The position numbers and the translations under genes were made by a program. This document shows positions 1-8,094 of a stretch of 64,000 nt of DNA, piece after piece. The stretch's first letter is position 1. Each line of letters begins with the position of its first letter. Source of the stretch: Rhodovulum marinum (GTDB lineage Bacteria > Pseudomonadota > Alphaproteobacteria > Rhodobacterales > Rhodobacteraceae). The notes beneath the pieces were generated by a model. The model ran no database searches and was not told the DNA's origin. It saw nothing but the letters and a program-made list of their open reading frames with translations. The stretch spans positions 186,001 to 250,000 of the forward strand of contig NZ_SLXP01000003.1 of assembly GCF_004343075.1 (NCBI RefSeq). The letters are read 5' to 3'.

Positions 1-639
1 GCCCAAACGGGTCGACACCAGCCCCCCCGGCCCCTCGGACAGGGCGACGTCCAGCGTCAATTCGCGCGTTTCGTTGGCATAGGCCGCGTTGATCGTGAAA
101 AGGCCCTCGGCATCGCGGCGCGTGGCCGCGATCTCGGCCGCCCCTGCGCCGTCAGCCAGTCGAAGCGCGGCCTCGATCTGCAATTCGGCCGCCTGGCCCA
201 GAACCGCCGCGCCAAGTACCAACCGGTCGGTCGCAACCTCGCCGATCTCGATCGCAACGGGCAATTCGGGAAGTCGGAAGGGCTGCGCCTCGGAATCGCT
301 TACTTCGGGCGCACCGCCGCCGGCAGGCAGGCGCACCAGCACGATCTCGCTCGCGCGCAGCGTCTTGACCTCGACCCGACCACGCAACAGGGCAGCGCGC
401 GACCAGTCAAGCTCGGCCCCGCGGACGGTCAACCAGATCCCGTCCGCGTCGGCGATGGTCAGCTCGTCCAGCGAGGCCCGCGAGGATAACGCCCCCTGGA
501 AACCGGTGATCGACACCTCGCGCCCCGCTTGCGAAAGGTTGTCCTCGAGAAAACCTTCGAGAAACCCGCGGTCGTCGTCTTGCGCGGCGAGCGGCAGGGC
601 GGAGCAAAGAACCAACACAAGGGCGATTAGAATACGCAT
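1..639 (-). CDS. tamB: TamB, translocation/assembly module inner-membrane component (N-terminal part only)
   Basis: The reading frame starts at 639 and stays open to the left edge, so only about 213 N-terminal residues are visible. They begin with a hydrophobic signal-anchor (MRILIALVLVLCSALPLAA) followed by AsmA/TamB-like beta-rich sequence. TamB is the inner-membrane-anchored, periplasm-spanning partner of TamA and helps insert outer-membrane proteins or move lipids to the outer membrane. Its ATG overlaps the tamA stop by one base (TGATG), so the pair is translationally coupled. Identification rests on this coupling, the N-terminus and the usual tamA-tamB order; the diagnostic C-terminal domain lies outside the window. 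Confidence 0.85.
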   Translation of the reverse strand, partial: MRILIALVLVLCSALPLAAQDDDRGFLEGFLEDNLSQAGREVSITGFQGALSSRASLDELTIADADGIWLTVRGAELDWSRAALLRGRVEVKTLRASEIVLVRLPAGGGAPEVSDSEAQPFRLPELPVAIEIGEVATDRLVLGAAVLGQAAELQIEAALRLADGAGAAEIAATRRDAEGLFTINAAYANETRELTLDVALSEGPGGLVSTRLG

Positions 640-2432
640 CAGAAGGCCTGCCCGATGCCGATATAAATCTGCAACCCGTCGCCCGTCTCGCCGCTGACCG
701 GTGCGGCGACATCCACGCGGATCGGGCCGATCCCAGTGTCATAGCGCAGCCCCAACCCGGCACCGGAATGCCACTCTCCGTCGCCAACCCAGGAGTCGGG
801 GCCGATGAAACCTGCATCCGCAAACGCCACCAGGCCGATCGCGCCCGTCACATCGAACCGCGCCTCGGCCGACAGCCCCAGGAACGATCGTCCGCCAATC
901 CGGTCGCCGCCCGACAGGTCGACCGCGAGCGATTCATAGGGCTGGCCGCGCACCGTGCCGCCACCGCCCGAGTAAAACAGCATCGCCGGCGGCACGCCAT
1001 CGGCACTGGCCCCCAGCACCGACCCCATCTGAAACCGACCTGCCAGCACCAACCGTTCGCCCAGGGCATGGTAGATGCGGGCGTCCGCCTTGGCCTGTGC
1101 ACCGGTTTCGGCATCCCCCCCCAGCGCCAGCAACGGCGTCAGCCCAAGATCGAGATAAGTGCCACCGCGCGGGTTCAGGGGGTCATCGCGGTTATCCCAG
1201 GTCAGCGTCACAGGCAGCTTGGCATGGCTCATCGCGCGATCGCCAAGATCGTCGGACACGTCGGAATAGCTGAACAGCAACGCCACCTCGCCGGACAACC
1301 GGTCGGAAAAGAAATGCGACAGGCCAATTCCGAACCGGCCGGTTTCCTCGCGGGAATCGGGTTCGTCCAACCGTTCGACCGCGGCCAGCGCGAAAGCGCC
1401 CGTATCGGGGCCGATGACCGCCGGCCGGTCGATCCGCGTTGAGATCGTGTAATCGACGCCGCCACTTTCAGTGCCGCCGATCCCGGCGATCTCGGCGTCG
1501 AAGCGCAGCCTTTCGGCACCGCCAAACAGGTTGCGGTGCAGCCAGTACCCCGAGAGCGTCACGCCTGCCAGTGAATAGAGTTCGGCCCCAAGCCCGAATC
1601 GGCGCTTCTTTTCATCGGCGACCGCCAGCCCGACATCCAGCGTGTTCCCCAGCCCAAGCGCCTCGGCCTCGGACAGGCTGACGGAACGGAAAGCGCCGGT
1701 GCGACGCAGCCGCTCTGCGCTGCGCTCCAGTGCCTCGGGATCGAAGGGCTCCCCCGTCGGCAACCCCGCTATCGCCCGAAGCCGGTCGGGGCGCACCGCG
1801 GAAGGCCCCTGGATGACCAGATCGCCGAAGGTCACCGGCGGCCCCGGCGCCAAGTCGAGCCGGGCCGCCAGCGTTGCGGTGCGGTGATCGGCGGTGATGT
1901 GCTGACCGGCGACGCGCGCCTTGGCGTGCCCTGCCGCCCGCCACCCCGAAACGCCGGCCTGAGCGGCGTCTCGGATCAAGGTACTGTACGCCGGTGAGCC
2001 GGGCGCGAAACCGGCCGGCAACGTGGTGTCGGCCGCAAGCGGCGCAACCCGCGCCTGCGAAAAGGCAAACACCGGCCCGGAACGAACCTCGATCCGCACC
2101 CGGCCGATCCGGTCCGGCGTTGACAGTGTCGAGATATCTGCCACCTCGCGCCCGTCGACACGAATCGCGATCTCGGGCGCGTAATACCCCTGCGCATAAA
2201 GCGCACCGATCAGCCGCGCATAATCTGCACGCGCCGCCGCGAGAATATCCTGTGCGGTACTTTCGGGATCGCGGGCGGTCCCAAGGCTGAGGGCAGAGGC
2301 CGTCAGCGCCGCCCGCAGACCATCGGGCGCGCCGGGCGCGATCAGTTCCGCCTCGGCACCCAGCCCCGGCCCCGCGGAAAGCGCAAAGACGGTGAGCGCC
2401 GCAAAACAGGCGGAACGGTGCGATTCGGTCAA
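639..2432 (-). CDS. tamA: TamA, Omp85-family outer-membrane assembly factor
   Basis: 597 residues, the usual TamA size. A signal peptide (about residues 1-25, ending SAGPGLGAEA) precedes POTRA-like repeats (about 30-260) and a C-terminal 16-strand Omp85 barrel. The barrel carries typical motifs such as GGGGTVRGQPYESL near residue 490 and ends in aromatic F, as outer-membrane barrels do. It acts with TamB in inserting outer-membrane proteins. The start is a TTG (LTESHRS) with a G-rich stretch upstream, and no in-frame ATG lies near. It is transcribed in the same direction as pucC, 86 bases downstream of it, so readthrough from puc is possible but not shown. Confidence 0.92.
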   Translation of the reverse strand: MTESHRSACFAALTVFALSAGPGLGAEAELIAPGAPDGLRAALTASALSLGTARDPESTAQDILAAARADYARLIGALYAQGYYAPEIAIRVDGREVADISTLSTPDRIGRVRIEVRSGPVFAFSQARVAPLAADTTLPAGFAPGSPAYSTLIRDAAQAGVSGWRAAGHAKARVAGQHITADHRTATLAARLDLAPGPPVTFGDLVIQGPSAVRPDRLRAIAGLPTGEPFDPEALERSAERLRRTGAFRSVSLSEAEALGLGNTLDVGLAVADEKKRRFGLGAELYSLAGVTLSGYWLHRNLFGGAERLRFDAEIAGIGGTESGGVDYTISTRIDRPAVIGPDTGAFALAAVERLDEPDSREETGRFGIGLSHFFSDRLSGEVALLFSYSDVSDDLGDRAMSHAKLPVTLTWDNRDDPLNPRGGTYLDLGLTPLLALGGDAETGAQAKADARIYHALGERLVLAGRFQMGSVLGASADGVPPAMLFYSGGGGTVRGQPYESLAVDLSGGDRIGGRSFLGLSAEARFDVTGAIGLVAFADAGFIGPDSWVGDGEWHSGAGLGLRYDTGIGPIRVDVAAPVSGETGDGLQIYIGIGQAF

Positions 2433-2518
2433 GGCTTACCCCCAGCTATGCGATCATAGTGGGACATAGGGCGCCACGATAGAAGAGCGACCGGGCGGAA
2501 ACTTGGGGCTTTCGCCTT

Positions 2519-3931
2519 TCAGGTCGGACGACTTTCGACCCCGAACACCTTATGCGCAACCAGCGGATAGACCACGAAAAGGGTGATCGCGAGCAGAAGG
2601 AACTCGGCCCCGTAAACAAAGAAATAGGGGGTCGCGACACCGAACAGAGACGAGAGCGGCGAGGCGAGGATCACGTCTCGCGCGACGCCGCCCAATGCGA
2701 TCGCCACGCCCGCCGCAGTGGCCTGCACCGCGCCCCAGGCCCCCAGCGCAAGGCCAACCTGCTCTTTCGGGGCGGCGCGCATCGTGGCGGTCAGCGTCCC
2801 GTGGCCGAACAATCCCGCACCGAAACCCGCCAGCGCCGTGCCCGCGATGAAGATACCGGGCGATTGCAAAGTGGCCGAAAAAGTGATCAGCGCAAAGGCC
2901 GGCAGCCCAACAAGCGCGCCCCCGCCGGCCATCACCATCGGATCGGCACCGCGGCTGAGCACACGCGAGGCGAGCGCGAAACCGATCAGGCTGCCCGCGG
3001 CCAGCGTGGCAGTCAGCCGCGTGGTCGAGGCCACGCTCATGCCCAAGACCTGCCCGCCATAGGGTTCCAGCAGCACCTCGGCCAGACCGAAGCCCATGGT
3101 GCCCAATCCGATGATCCAGAGCAGCCGCCGCGGGTTCGCCCCACGCATGAACAGCGCCCACGCCTCGGAAAAGCTGGGATCGGGTTCGGGGTTCACACGC
3201 TGCCGATAGGCGCGATCTCTGTCGCGCGCCTCCATCTTCCAGATTGCCAGCACGTTGAACACAAGTGTCATCACGGCAGCGCCCTGGATCACCTGGATCA
3301 ACTTGGCGTGGAAGAAATTCTCGAGAAGTTTTCCAAACAGCAATGCACTTATGATCATGCCGACCAGCATCATCACGTACATCAGCCCGACGACATTGGG
3401 CTGGTCCTCGCGCGGAGCGAGGTCGGTAGCCAGCGCAAGGCCCACGGTCTGGACGGTATGCACGCCCGCCCCGACCAGCAGGAAGGCCAGCGCCGCGCTG
3501 ACGAGCCCGACCCATTCGGGCGCGCCAGCTGCGTATTCCTGGCCCGACAGCACGATCAGCGCCAGCGGCATGATCGCGAAGCCGCCCCACTGCAGCAACG
3601 TCCCCTTCCAGATATAGGGCACACGGCGCCAGCCGAGGGCGGATTTGTGCGTATCGGACTTGTAGCCGATCAGCGCACGGAAAGGCGCGAAAAGAAGCGG
3701 CAGGGAAATCATTACGCCGACCAGAGAGGCGGACACCTCAAGTTCGACAATCATCACCCGGTTCAGAGTCCCGACCAGGAGCACCATTGCCATACCTACC
3801 GACACCTGGAACAGCGCCAAGCGTAACAGGCGGCTCAGGGGCAGGTCGTCGCTTGCGGCCTCGGCGAAAGGCATGAAGCGCATTCCCGCGCTTGCGATGC
3901 CGTTGACCGCCATCCGGCTCAGTCGATTCAT
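2519..3931 (-). CDS. pucC: PucC, LH2 assembly MFS-type membrane protein
   Basis: 470 residues and about 12 hydrophobic segments. It belongs to the PucC/LhaA/BCD family of the major facilitator superfamily, thought to assemble light-harvesting complexes and deliver bacteriochlorophyll. Family-typical stretches are LGTLNRVMIVEL, PFRALIGYKSDTHKSALGWRR and the MPFAEAASDDLPL lead-in before helix 1. I chose the ATG at 3931 (MNRLSRMAV) because the upstream TTG extension is Cys/Arg-rich and unlike the family; an ATG 16 codons further in is also possible. It follows pucBA in the same orientation after an intercistronic hairpin, as in Rhodobacter puc operons. No pucD or pucE follows; tamA does. Confidence 0.95.
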   Translation of the reverse strand: MNRLSRMAVNGIASAGMRFMPFAEAASDDLPLSRLLRLALFQVSVGMAMVLLVGTLNRVMIVELEVSASLVGVMISLPLLFAPFRALIGYKSDTHKSALGWRRVPYIWKGTLLQWGGFAIMPLALIVLSGQEYAAGAPEWVGLVSAALAFLLVGAGVHTVQTVGLALATDLAPREDQPNVVGLMYVMMLVGMIISALLFGKLLENFFHAKLIQVIQGAAVMTLVFNVLAIWKMEARDRDRAYRQRVNPEPDPSFSEAWALFMRGANPRRLLWIIGLGTMGFGLAEVLLEPYGGQVLGMSVASTTRLTATLAAGSLIGFALASRVLSRGADPMVMAGGGALVGLPAFALITFSATLQSPGIFIAGTALAGFGAGLFGHGTLTATMRAAPKEQVGLALGAWGAVQATAAGVAIALGGVARDVILASPLSSLFGVATPYFFVYGAEFLLLAITLFVVYPLVAHKVFGVESRPT

Positions 3932-4029
3932 GCGGTCGCACTCCACACGGCGCGCGCAGGCGCATCCGTAGAATGTTTGCCCGCGGGGGCGCGTTTCCAC
4001 CTCAGGACCCGACAACCCGGGCCGGAGAT

Positions 4030-4061
4030 GCGAAGGCCGAGGACAGATCCCCGGCCTTCGC
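4030..4061 (-). promoter_or_regulatory. Intercistronic hairpin between pucA and pucC
   Basis: On the minus strand GCGAAGGCCG pairs perfectly with CGGCCTTCGC (10-bp stem, 12-base loop) 27 bases after the pucA stop. No U-tract follows, so it is unlikely to be a simple intrinsic terminator. In Rhodobacter a hairpin at this place protects the pucBA message from 3' decay and lowers pucC expression relative to the LH2 polypeptides. The same role is inferred here from position and structure. Confidence 0.7.
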
Positions 4062-4088
4062 CATGTTCTTCACATCGGCCGATCGGCC

Positions 4089-4280
4089 TCAGGCGATGTC
4101 GGTTTCCGACGCGGTGATCACGGCAGCTTCTTCGAAAGCGCCTTTGTAGTAGTCAGCCATCCAGCCGGTGTTCAGCACGAGCATCAGGTGCACGAGGAAC
4201 GAGCTGATCGCCACGGCGCTGAGGAACAGCGGGATACCGACGGTCGGCTTAACGACGAGCCACATTTTCGCGTTATTCAT
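4089..4280 (-). CDS. pucA: LH2 (B800-850) antenna alpha polypeptide
   Basis: 63 residues: short cytoplasmic N-terminus MNNAKMWLVVKP, one transmembrane helix (about residues 14-37) and a periplasmic tail. The His of FLVHLMLVL is the axial ligand for B850 bacteriochlorophyll, and the N-terminal Met region matches the B800 site of LH2 alpha chains. It pairs with the PucB beta chain in the peripheral antenna ring. It lies 16 bases downstream of pucB in the standard pucBA order. The C-terminal tail (about residues 50-63, ending TASETDIA) is acidic and longer than the ordered part of the family. Confidence 0.97.
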   Translation of the reverse strand: MNNAKMWLVVKPTVGIPLFLSAVAISSFLVHLMLVLNTGWMADYYKGAFEEAAVITASETDIA

Positions 4281-4296
4281 ACCTTGGTACCTCCGA

Positions 4297-4452
4297 TTAG
4301 CCGAGCCACGGCGTGCCGACGGCCGCCAGGAAGTGCGCCACGAGCGCGATGGCGCCGAAAACGCGAGTGCCGTCGATGACTTGCTTGTGCACTTCTTCGG
4401 CTTCGGCGAGGGTCAGGCCGGTCGGCCAGACTTTGTCAGGATCGTCAGTCAT
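4297..4452 (-). CDS. pucB: LH2 (B800-850) antenna beta polypeptide
   Basis: 51 residues, [15 protein letters not shown]... followed by one transmembrane helix. The helix contains the B850-ligating His in ALVAHFLAA, and EEVHKQ supplies the second conserved His. The chain ends in the typical PWLG. The ATG at 4452 matches the family length; the open frame extends upstream but that part is not antenna-like. It is the first gene of pucBAC and so would be the most strongly expressed. The puc promoter and PpsR-like sites lie about 135-175 bases upstream. Confidence 0.97.
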   Translation of the reverse strand: MTDDPDKVWPTGLTLAEAEEVHKQVIDGTRVFGAIALVAHFLAAVGTPWLG

Positions 4453-4585
4453 ATTGTCGTCTCCCCAATATGGTTTCGACTGCGTTGCGTGCAGAACCTG
4501 CACTCTCGTCGACAACGCCTGACCGGTCAGCTGCTTTCTTTTCAGTCCGCGACGCCACCGGTCCGGCCTCGTCACTTAGAAACGA

Positions 4586-4628
4586 TGTCACAAGGAATTG
4601 ACGTTGGCAATGTCAACGTAGGCTTACA
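4586..4628 (-). promoter_or_regulatory. puc promoter with paired PpsR/CrtJ-type palindromes
   Basis: A perfect TGT-N12-ACA palindrome, the PpsR/CrtJ consensus, occupies 4611-4628. A second copy with one mismatch (TGT-N12-ACG) occupies 4586-4603, seven bases away. Two closely spaced palindromes are the arrangement used by PpsR/CrtJ to repress puc under oxygen. On the minus strand, TTGACA (4611-4616) sits inside the distal site as a candidate -35, with TTGTGA 17 bases on as a weak -10 inside the proximal site. Binding would therefore cover the promoter. The motifs are seen directly; regulation is inferred. Confidence 0.75.
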
Positions 4629-4663
4629 CCCCCCCAATATCGTGCGGCATATTGGACAGCGCT

Positions 4664-4700
4664 GACAGCCTGTCGCAGCCCTTCGGACAGCCTGTCGCAG
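4664..4700. repeat. Two exact 15-bp direct repeats in the puc upstream region
   Basis: GACAGCCTGTCGCAG occurs at 4664-4678 and again at 4686-4700, 22 bases apart (about two helical turns). Each copy contains the inverted element GACAG-CCTGTC, and the two together form CTGTC-N11-GACAG. This looks like a tandem operator between pucB and the divergent gene at 4854. It resembles the PpsR half-site but with one-base-longer spacing, so the binding protein is unknown. Confidence 0.5.
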
Positions 4701-4853
4701 GTCCGGCCCGCGAGTCGCCCTGCGACCGCGCGGACTATTGATCTTGCTGCCCGCCAGTGGGGTAATGGCGCGCGCCCTAACGCAATTCGTCCTTCGTGCC
4801 GGGCCCCAGGCGCCACGCCGCGAAACGATCCAAAGGAACCAGGAGGAATCACG

Positions 4854-5177
4854 ATGAAATATTTCTGGGACGACTTCATGCCCAAGCTGGCCAGCAAGCA
4901 GCACATGACAGACGTGAACATCGACCGCGAAAAAAGCACGACGCCCTTCTCCGACATGCTCGGCTTCGCGACGCTCTCGGACCGCAAGTCCGCCACCGAG
5001 CTGAAGACCGACAACCCGACGCCGCTGTCCAACCAGATGGGCTGGCCGCTGCTGGGCGGCACGGGCGAGGGCAATGTCGACCTCACGGACGTTGACCCCT
5101 ATCCGCTGTCCTCGCGGATGGGCTGGAAGCTGCTGTCCGACCGCAAATACTACGGCGTCGCGGCGCATCAGCAATAA
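4854..5177 (+). CDS. Unknown 107-aa protein with three internal repeats, divergent from puc
   Basis: Hydrophilic 107-residue protein with a near-perfect ribosome binding site (AGGAGG, about 8 bases upstream) and a strong terminator after it, so it is very likely expressed. No transmembrane segment is present. Three related repeats follow an aromatic N-terminus (MKYFWDDFMPKLASKQ): TPFSDMLGFATLSDRKS (about 30-46), TPLSNQMGWPLLGG (about 56-69) and YPLSSRMGWKLLSDRKYYG (about 83-101). The consensus is P-L-S-x-x-M-G-W-x-L-L-S-D-R-K. I do not recognise the family with certainty; an LH2 accessory role (for example a PucE/gamma-like subunit) is suggested only by position. It shares the upstream region with pucBAC and may be co-regulated by PpsR. 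Confidence 0.85.
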   Translation: MKYFWDDFMPKLASKQHMTDVNIDREKSTTPFSDMLGFATLSDRKSATELKTDNPTPLSNQMGWPLLGGTGEGNVDLTDVDPYPLSSRMGWKLLSDRKYYGVAAHQQ

Positions 5178-5193
5178 CGCACGACACCCCAGG

Positions 5194-5230
5194 GCGCCCG
5201 CGCCGGCCAACAGGCCCGCGCGGGCGCTTT
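5194..5230 (+). terminator. Intrinsic terminator after the repeat protein
   Basis: GCGCCCGCGC (5194-5203) pairs perfectly with GCGCGGGCGC (5218-5227), followed by TTT. It lies 17 bases after the stop of the gene at 4854 and would end its transcript as a single-gene unit. Confidence 0.75.
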
Positions 5231-5685
5231 GCGTTTCGGCCCGGGATATCGTGCCAGGCGCCGTGAGCAGGCGGACAGGCAGAACAATATCCACGCACGC
5301 ACAATCATTGTTGCGCGAATTCCCTTAAATCCGAACGAAACGCTCTGTTTCGGGAACGCTTTGGCCCGAGTCGCGCCACAATTGCCGCGCCCACTCGTCG
5401 GGTGAGCGTCCTCAGCCGGGGGCGCGTCAGGAGGGATCAAGCCGAAAGGAATGCGAAATGCCCGGCCCGAGTAGTAGCGATCAAAACGTGGCAGCGGCCA
5501 AGCCACCATCAGGCACAGTGGCCCAATCCACGCCGAAACCCGGTCACAGCCCGGTTTTCAGCAACTGGGCCAGCATTTAGGCCATGCCCCGCAACGGGCC
5601 GGTTCGGAAAATCCGATCCGAACCCGCGCGGAGCACGGTTCCAGGCAAGAAACTTGCCAAGTTCTTTCGGAAAACTCCGGGGCGC
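5231..5685. other. Intergenic stretch without a confident gene
   Basis: No frame here has convincing coding character. One 40-codon plus-strand frame at 5458-5580 (MPGPSSSDQNVAAAKPP...) has a possible AAGGA site 8-9 bases upstream and a Pro/Ser/Ala-rich hydrophilic product, but nothing else supports it. Small hairpins are seen at about 5337-5353 (CGAAAC/GTTTCG) and 5644-5658 (GGCAAG/CTTGCC). The latter lies about 30 bases downstream of ndk and could contribute to its 3' end, though no U-tract follows. Confidence 0.4.
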
Positions 5686-6108
5686 TCAGCCCACCAGTTC
5701 GAGCCCGGAGAAGAAGTAGGCGATTTCCTCTTTCGCGGTGTCCTCACCGTCCGACCCGTGGACCGAGTTTTCGCCGATCGACAGGGCGAATTCCTTGCGG
5801 ATGGTGCCCTCGGCCGCCTCGGCGGGGTTGGTCGCGCCCATCACCTCGCGATTCTTTGCGATCGCGTCCTCGCCTTCCAGAACCTGCACAACGATCGGTT
5901 CCGAGGCCATGAACTCGCACAGTTCGTCGTAGAACGGGCGTTCCTTGTGCACGGCGTAGAACACGCCGGCCTGCGCCTTGGTCAGGTGAATCCGCTTCTG
6001 CGCGACGATGCGCAGACCCGCGGCTTCGAGCTTGGCATTGATCGCGCCGGTCAGGTTGCGCTTGGTCGCGTCGGGTTTGATGATCGAAAAGGTGCGCTGG
6101 ATGGCCAT
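5686..6108 (-). CDS. ndk: Nucleoside diphosphate kinase
   Basis: 140 residues, the standard length. The enzyme moves the gamma phosphate from ATP to other (d)NDPs through a phospho-histidine intermediate, balancing nucleotide pools. The catalytic His is in [15 protein letters not shown] (about residue 117), and the N-terminal [15 protein letters not shown] is diagnostic. The ATG at 6108 follows a GAGGAC site at suitable spacing. It is monocistronic here and divergent from the ABC-F gene, with a 135-base shared upstream region. Confidence 0.97.
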   Translation of the reverse strand: MAIQRTFSIIKPDATKRNLTGAINAKLEAAGLRIVAQKRIHLTKAQAGVFYAVHKERPFYDELCEFMASEPIVVQVLEGEDAIAKNREVMGATNPAEAAEGTIRKEFALSIGENSVHGSDGEDTAKEEIAYFFSGLELVG

Positions 6109-6243
6109 GTCGGACTGTCCTCGTTTGCTGCGGCGCCACCCCCTTCGGGCCGGCGCGGGAAAAATCGCGGCCCTGCTAGCATGGGGTCCCCGCCTTGAAA
6201 AGCCGCGATTGACGGGACGCCCGGGCTCGGGCACATGCCCCCT

Positions 6244-8091
6244 ATGCTGCGGATCGACGACATTTCCTTCGCCATCGAAGGCCGCCCGCTGTTCGAGCGT
6301 GCCTCGGCGGTGATTCCCGATGGCCACAAGGTCGGCCTTGTGGGCCGCAACGGCGCGGGCAAGACCACGCTGTTTCGTCTGATCCGGGGCGAGCTGGCGC
6401 TGGAATCGGGCGAGATCGCCCTGCCCGCGCGTGCCCGCATCGGATCGGTCGCGCAAGAGGTACCGGGCTCGGAGGTGTCTCTGCTGGACACAGTACTGGC
6501 GGCCGATACCGAGCGCGCCGCCCTGCTGGCCGAGGCCGAGACCGCGACCGACCCGAACCGCATCGCCGAGATTCAGACCCGGCTTGCCGATATCGACGCC
6601 TGGTCGGCCGAGGGCCGTGCGGCTGCGATTCTCAAGGGGCTCGGCTTTACCGAAGCGGAACAGGCGATGCCCTGCTCGGCGTTTTCGGGCGGCTGGCGGA
6701 TGCGGGTGGCGCTGGCCGGCGTGCTGTTCGCGCGGCCCGATCTGTTGCTGCTGGACGAACCCACCAACTATCTTGACCTCGAAGGGGCACTTTGGCTCGA
6801 GTCCTACCTTGCGCGCTATCCACACACGGTAATCCTGATCTCGCATGACCGTGGACTTCTGAACCGCGCCGTTGGCCACATCCTGCACCTGGAGAATCGT
6901 CGGCTTACGCTTTACGCGGGCGGTTACGACGCCTTTGCGCGCGCCCGAGCGGAAACCCGTGCGGTGCAGGCTGCCGAAGCCCGCAAACAGGCGGCGCGGC
7001 GCGATCACCTGCAAAGCTTCGTCGACCGGTTCCGCTACAAGGCCTCGAAGGCCAAGCAGGCCCAGGCGCGGATCAAGATGCTGGAGAAGATGGAGCCGAT
7101 CACCGCCCCCGAGGATGCGGCGCGCACCGTCTTCACCTTTCCCCAGCCCGAAGACCTGTCGCCCCCCATCGTCGCGATGGAAAGCGCGAGCGTGGGATAC
7201 GACGGCAAACCGGTCCTGTCGCGGCTGACGCTGCGGATCGACCAGGACGACCGGATCGCGTTGCTGGGACGGAACGGCGAAGGGAAGTCGACCTTTTCCA
7301 AGCTTTTGGCGGGCAAGCTGACCCCGCTGTCGGGCCGGATCACACGGGCTGCAAAGCTGAAAGTAGGCTATTTCGCCCAGCACCAAGTGGACGAGTTGCA
7401 TCTGGACGAGACGCCGCTGGACCATATCCGGCGCGAACGCCCCGAAGAAGCGCCTGCAAGGTTGCGCACACGATTGGCGGGATTTGGCCTTGGGGCCGAC
7501 CAGGCCGAAACCGTGGTCGCGCGGCTTTCGGGCGGGCAGAAGGCGCGGCTGTCGCTGCTGTTGGCCACGCTGGACGCACCGCACCTGCTGATTCTAGACG
7601 AGCCGACAAACCATCTGGATATCGAAAGCCGCGAGGCGCTGGTCGAGGCGCTGAACACCTATTCCGGCGCGGTGATTCTGGTCAGCCACGACATGCACCT
7701 GCTGTCGTTGGTCGCCGACCGCCTTTGGCTGGTGAAGGATGGCCGCGTCCGGCCCTATGAGGATGATCTCGACGCCTATCGGCAGATGCTTCTGGCATCG
7801 GACGCGCCTGCCGGGGCCAAACCGCCGAAGGTCGCACCAAAGAAGCCGTCGCGCGAGTCGATGATGGCCGCCCGCGCCGAGGTGCGCAAATGCGAACAAA
7901 GGGTCGAGAAACTGACCGAGATGCGCGAGAAACTGTCGGTCAAGCTGGCCGACCCTGACCTTTACGAAGCGAGCCGCCAGGACGAGCGCCTGCTTTGGCA
8001 ACGCAAGTTCGCCGAGGTCGAGGAGGCGCTGGAACGGGCCGAGGCGCTGTGGATGGCTGCGCTGGAAACCCTTGAGGAAACAGGTGGCTGA
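6244..8091 (+). CDS. ABC-F family ATP-binding protein (YheS/Uup-like)
   Basis: About 615 residues with two fused ABC domains and no membrane domain, as in ABC-F proteins, which mostly act on the ribosome in translation. Domain 1 has Walker A GRNGAGKT, signature FSGGW and Walker [13 protein letters not shown]. The linker contains [20 protein letters not shown], the P-site tRNA-interaction signature of the family. Domain 2 has [13 protein letters not shown] and [14 protein letters not shown]-terminal coiled coil (about residues 535-612) points to the Uup/YheS side of the family. I prefer the second ATG (MLRIDDISF) because family members begin there; the first is nine bases upstream. Confidence 0.93.
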   Translation: MLRIDDISFAIEGRPLFERASAVIPDGHKVGLVGRNGAGKTTLFRLIRGELALESGEIALPARARIGSVAQEVPGSEVSLLDTVLAADTERAALLAEAETATDPNRIAEIQTRLADIDAWSAEGRAAAILKGLGFTEAEQAMPCSAFSGGWRMRVALAGVLFARPDLLLLDEPTNYLDLEGALWLESYLARYPHTVILISHDRGLLNRAVGHILHLENRRLTLYAGGYDAFARARAETRAVQAAEARKQAARRDHLQSFVDRFRYKASKAKQAQARIKMLEKMEPITAPEDAARTVFTFPQPEDLSPPIVAMESASVGYDGKPVLSRLTLRIDQDDRIALLGRNGEGKSTFSKLLAGKLTPLSGRITRAAKLKVGYFAQHQVDELHLDETPLDHIRRERPEEAPARLRTRLAGFGLGADQAETVVARLSGGQKARLSLLLATLDAPHLLILDEPTNHLDIESREALVEALNTYSGAVILVSHDMHLLSLVADRLWLVKDGRVRPYEDDLDAYRQMLLASDAPAGAKPPKVAPKKPSRESMMAARAEVRKCEQRVEKLTEMREKLSVKLADPDLYEASRQDERLLWQRKFAEVEEALERAEALWMAALETLEETGG

Positions 8092-8094
8092 GGG

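Noticed and set aside
2552-3826. 424-codon rightward open frame
   Set aside because: Antisense to pucC; hydrophilic His/Gln/Arg-rich shadow sequence.
3932-4015. TTG start giving PucC 28 extra residues
   Set aside because: The extension is Cys/Arg-rich and unlike PucC proteins, which begin close to the ATG chosen.
5458-5580. 40-codon open frame after the repeat protein
   Set aside because: Only a weak ribosome site supports it; kept as a note in the intergenic entry and not called a gene.
6109-7584. Leftward open frame continuing upstream of ndk
   Set aside because: It is the opposite strand of the ABC-F gene; the Ndk protein starts at 6108.
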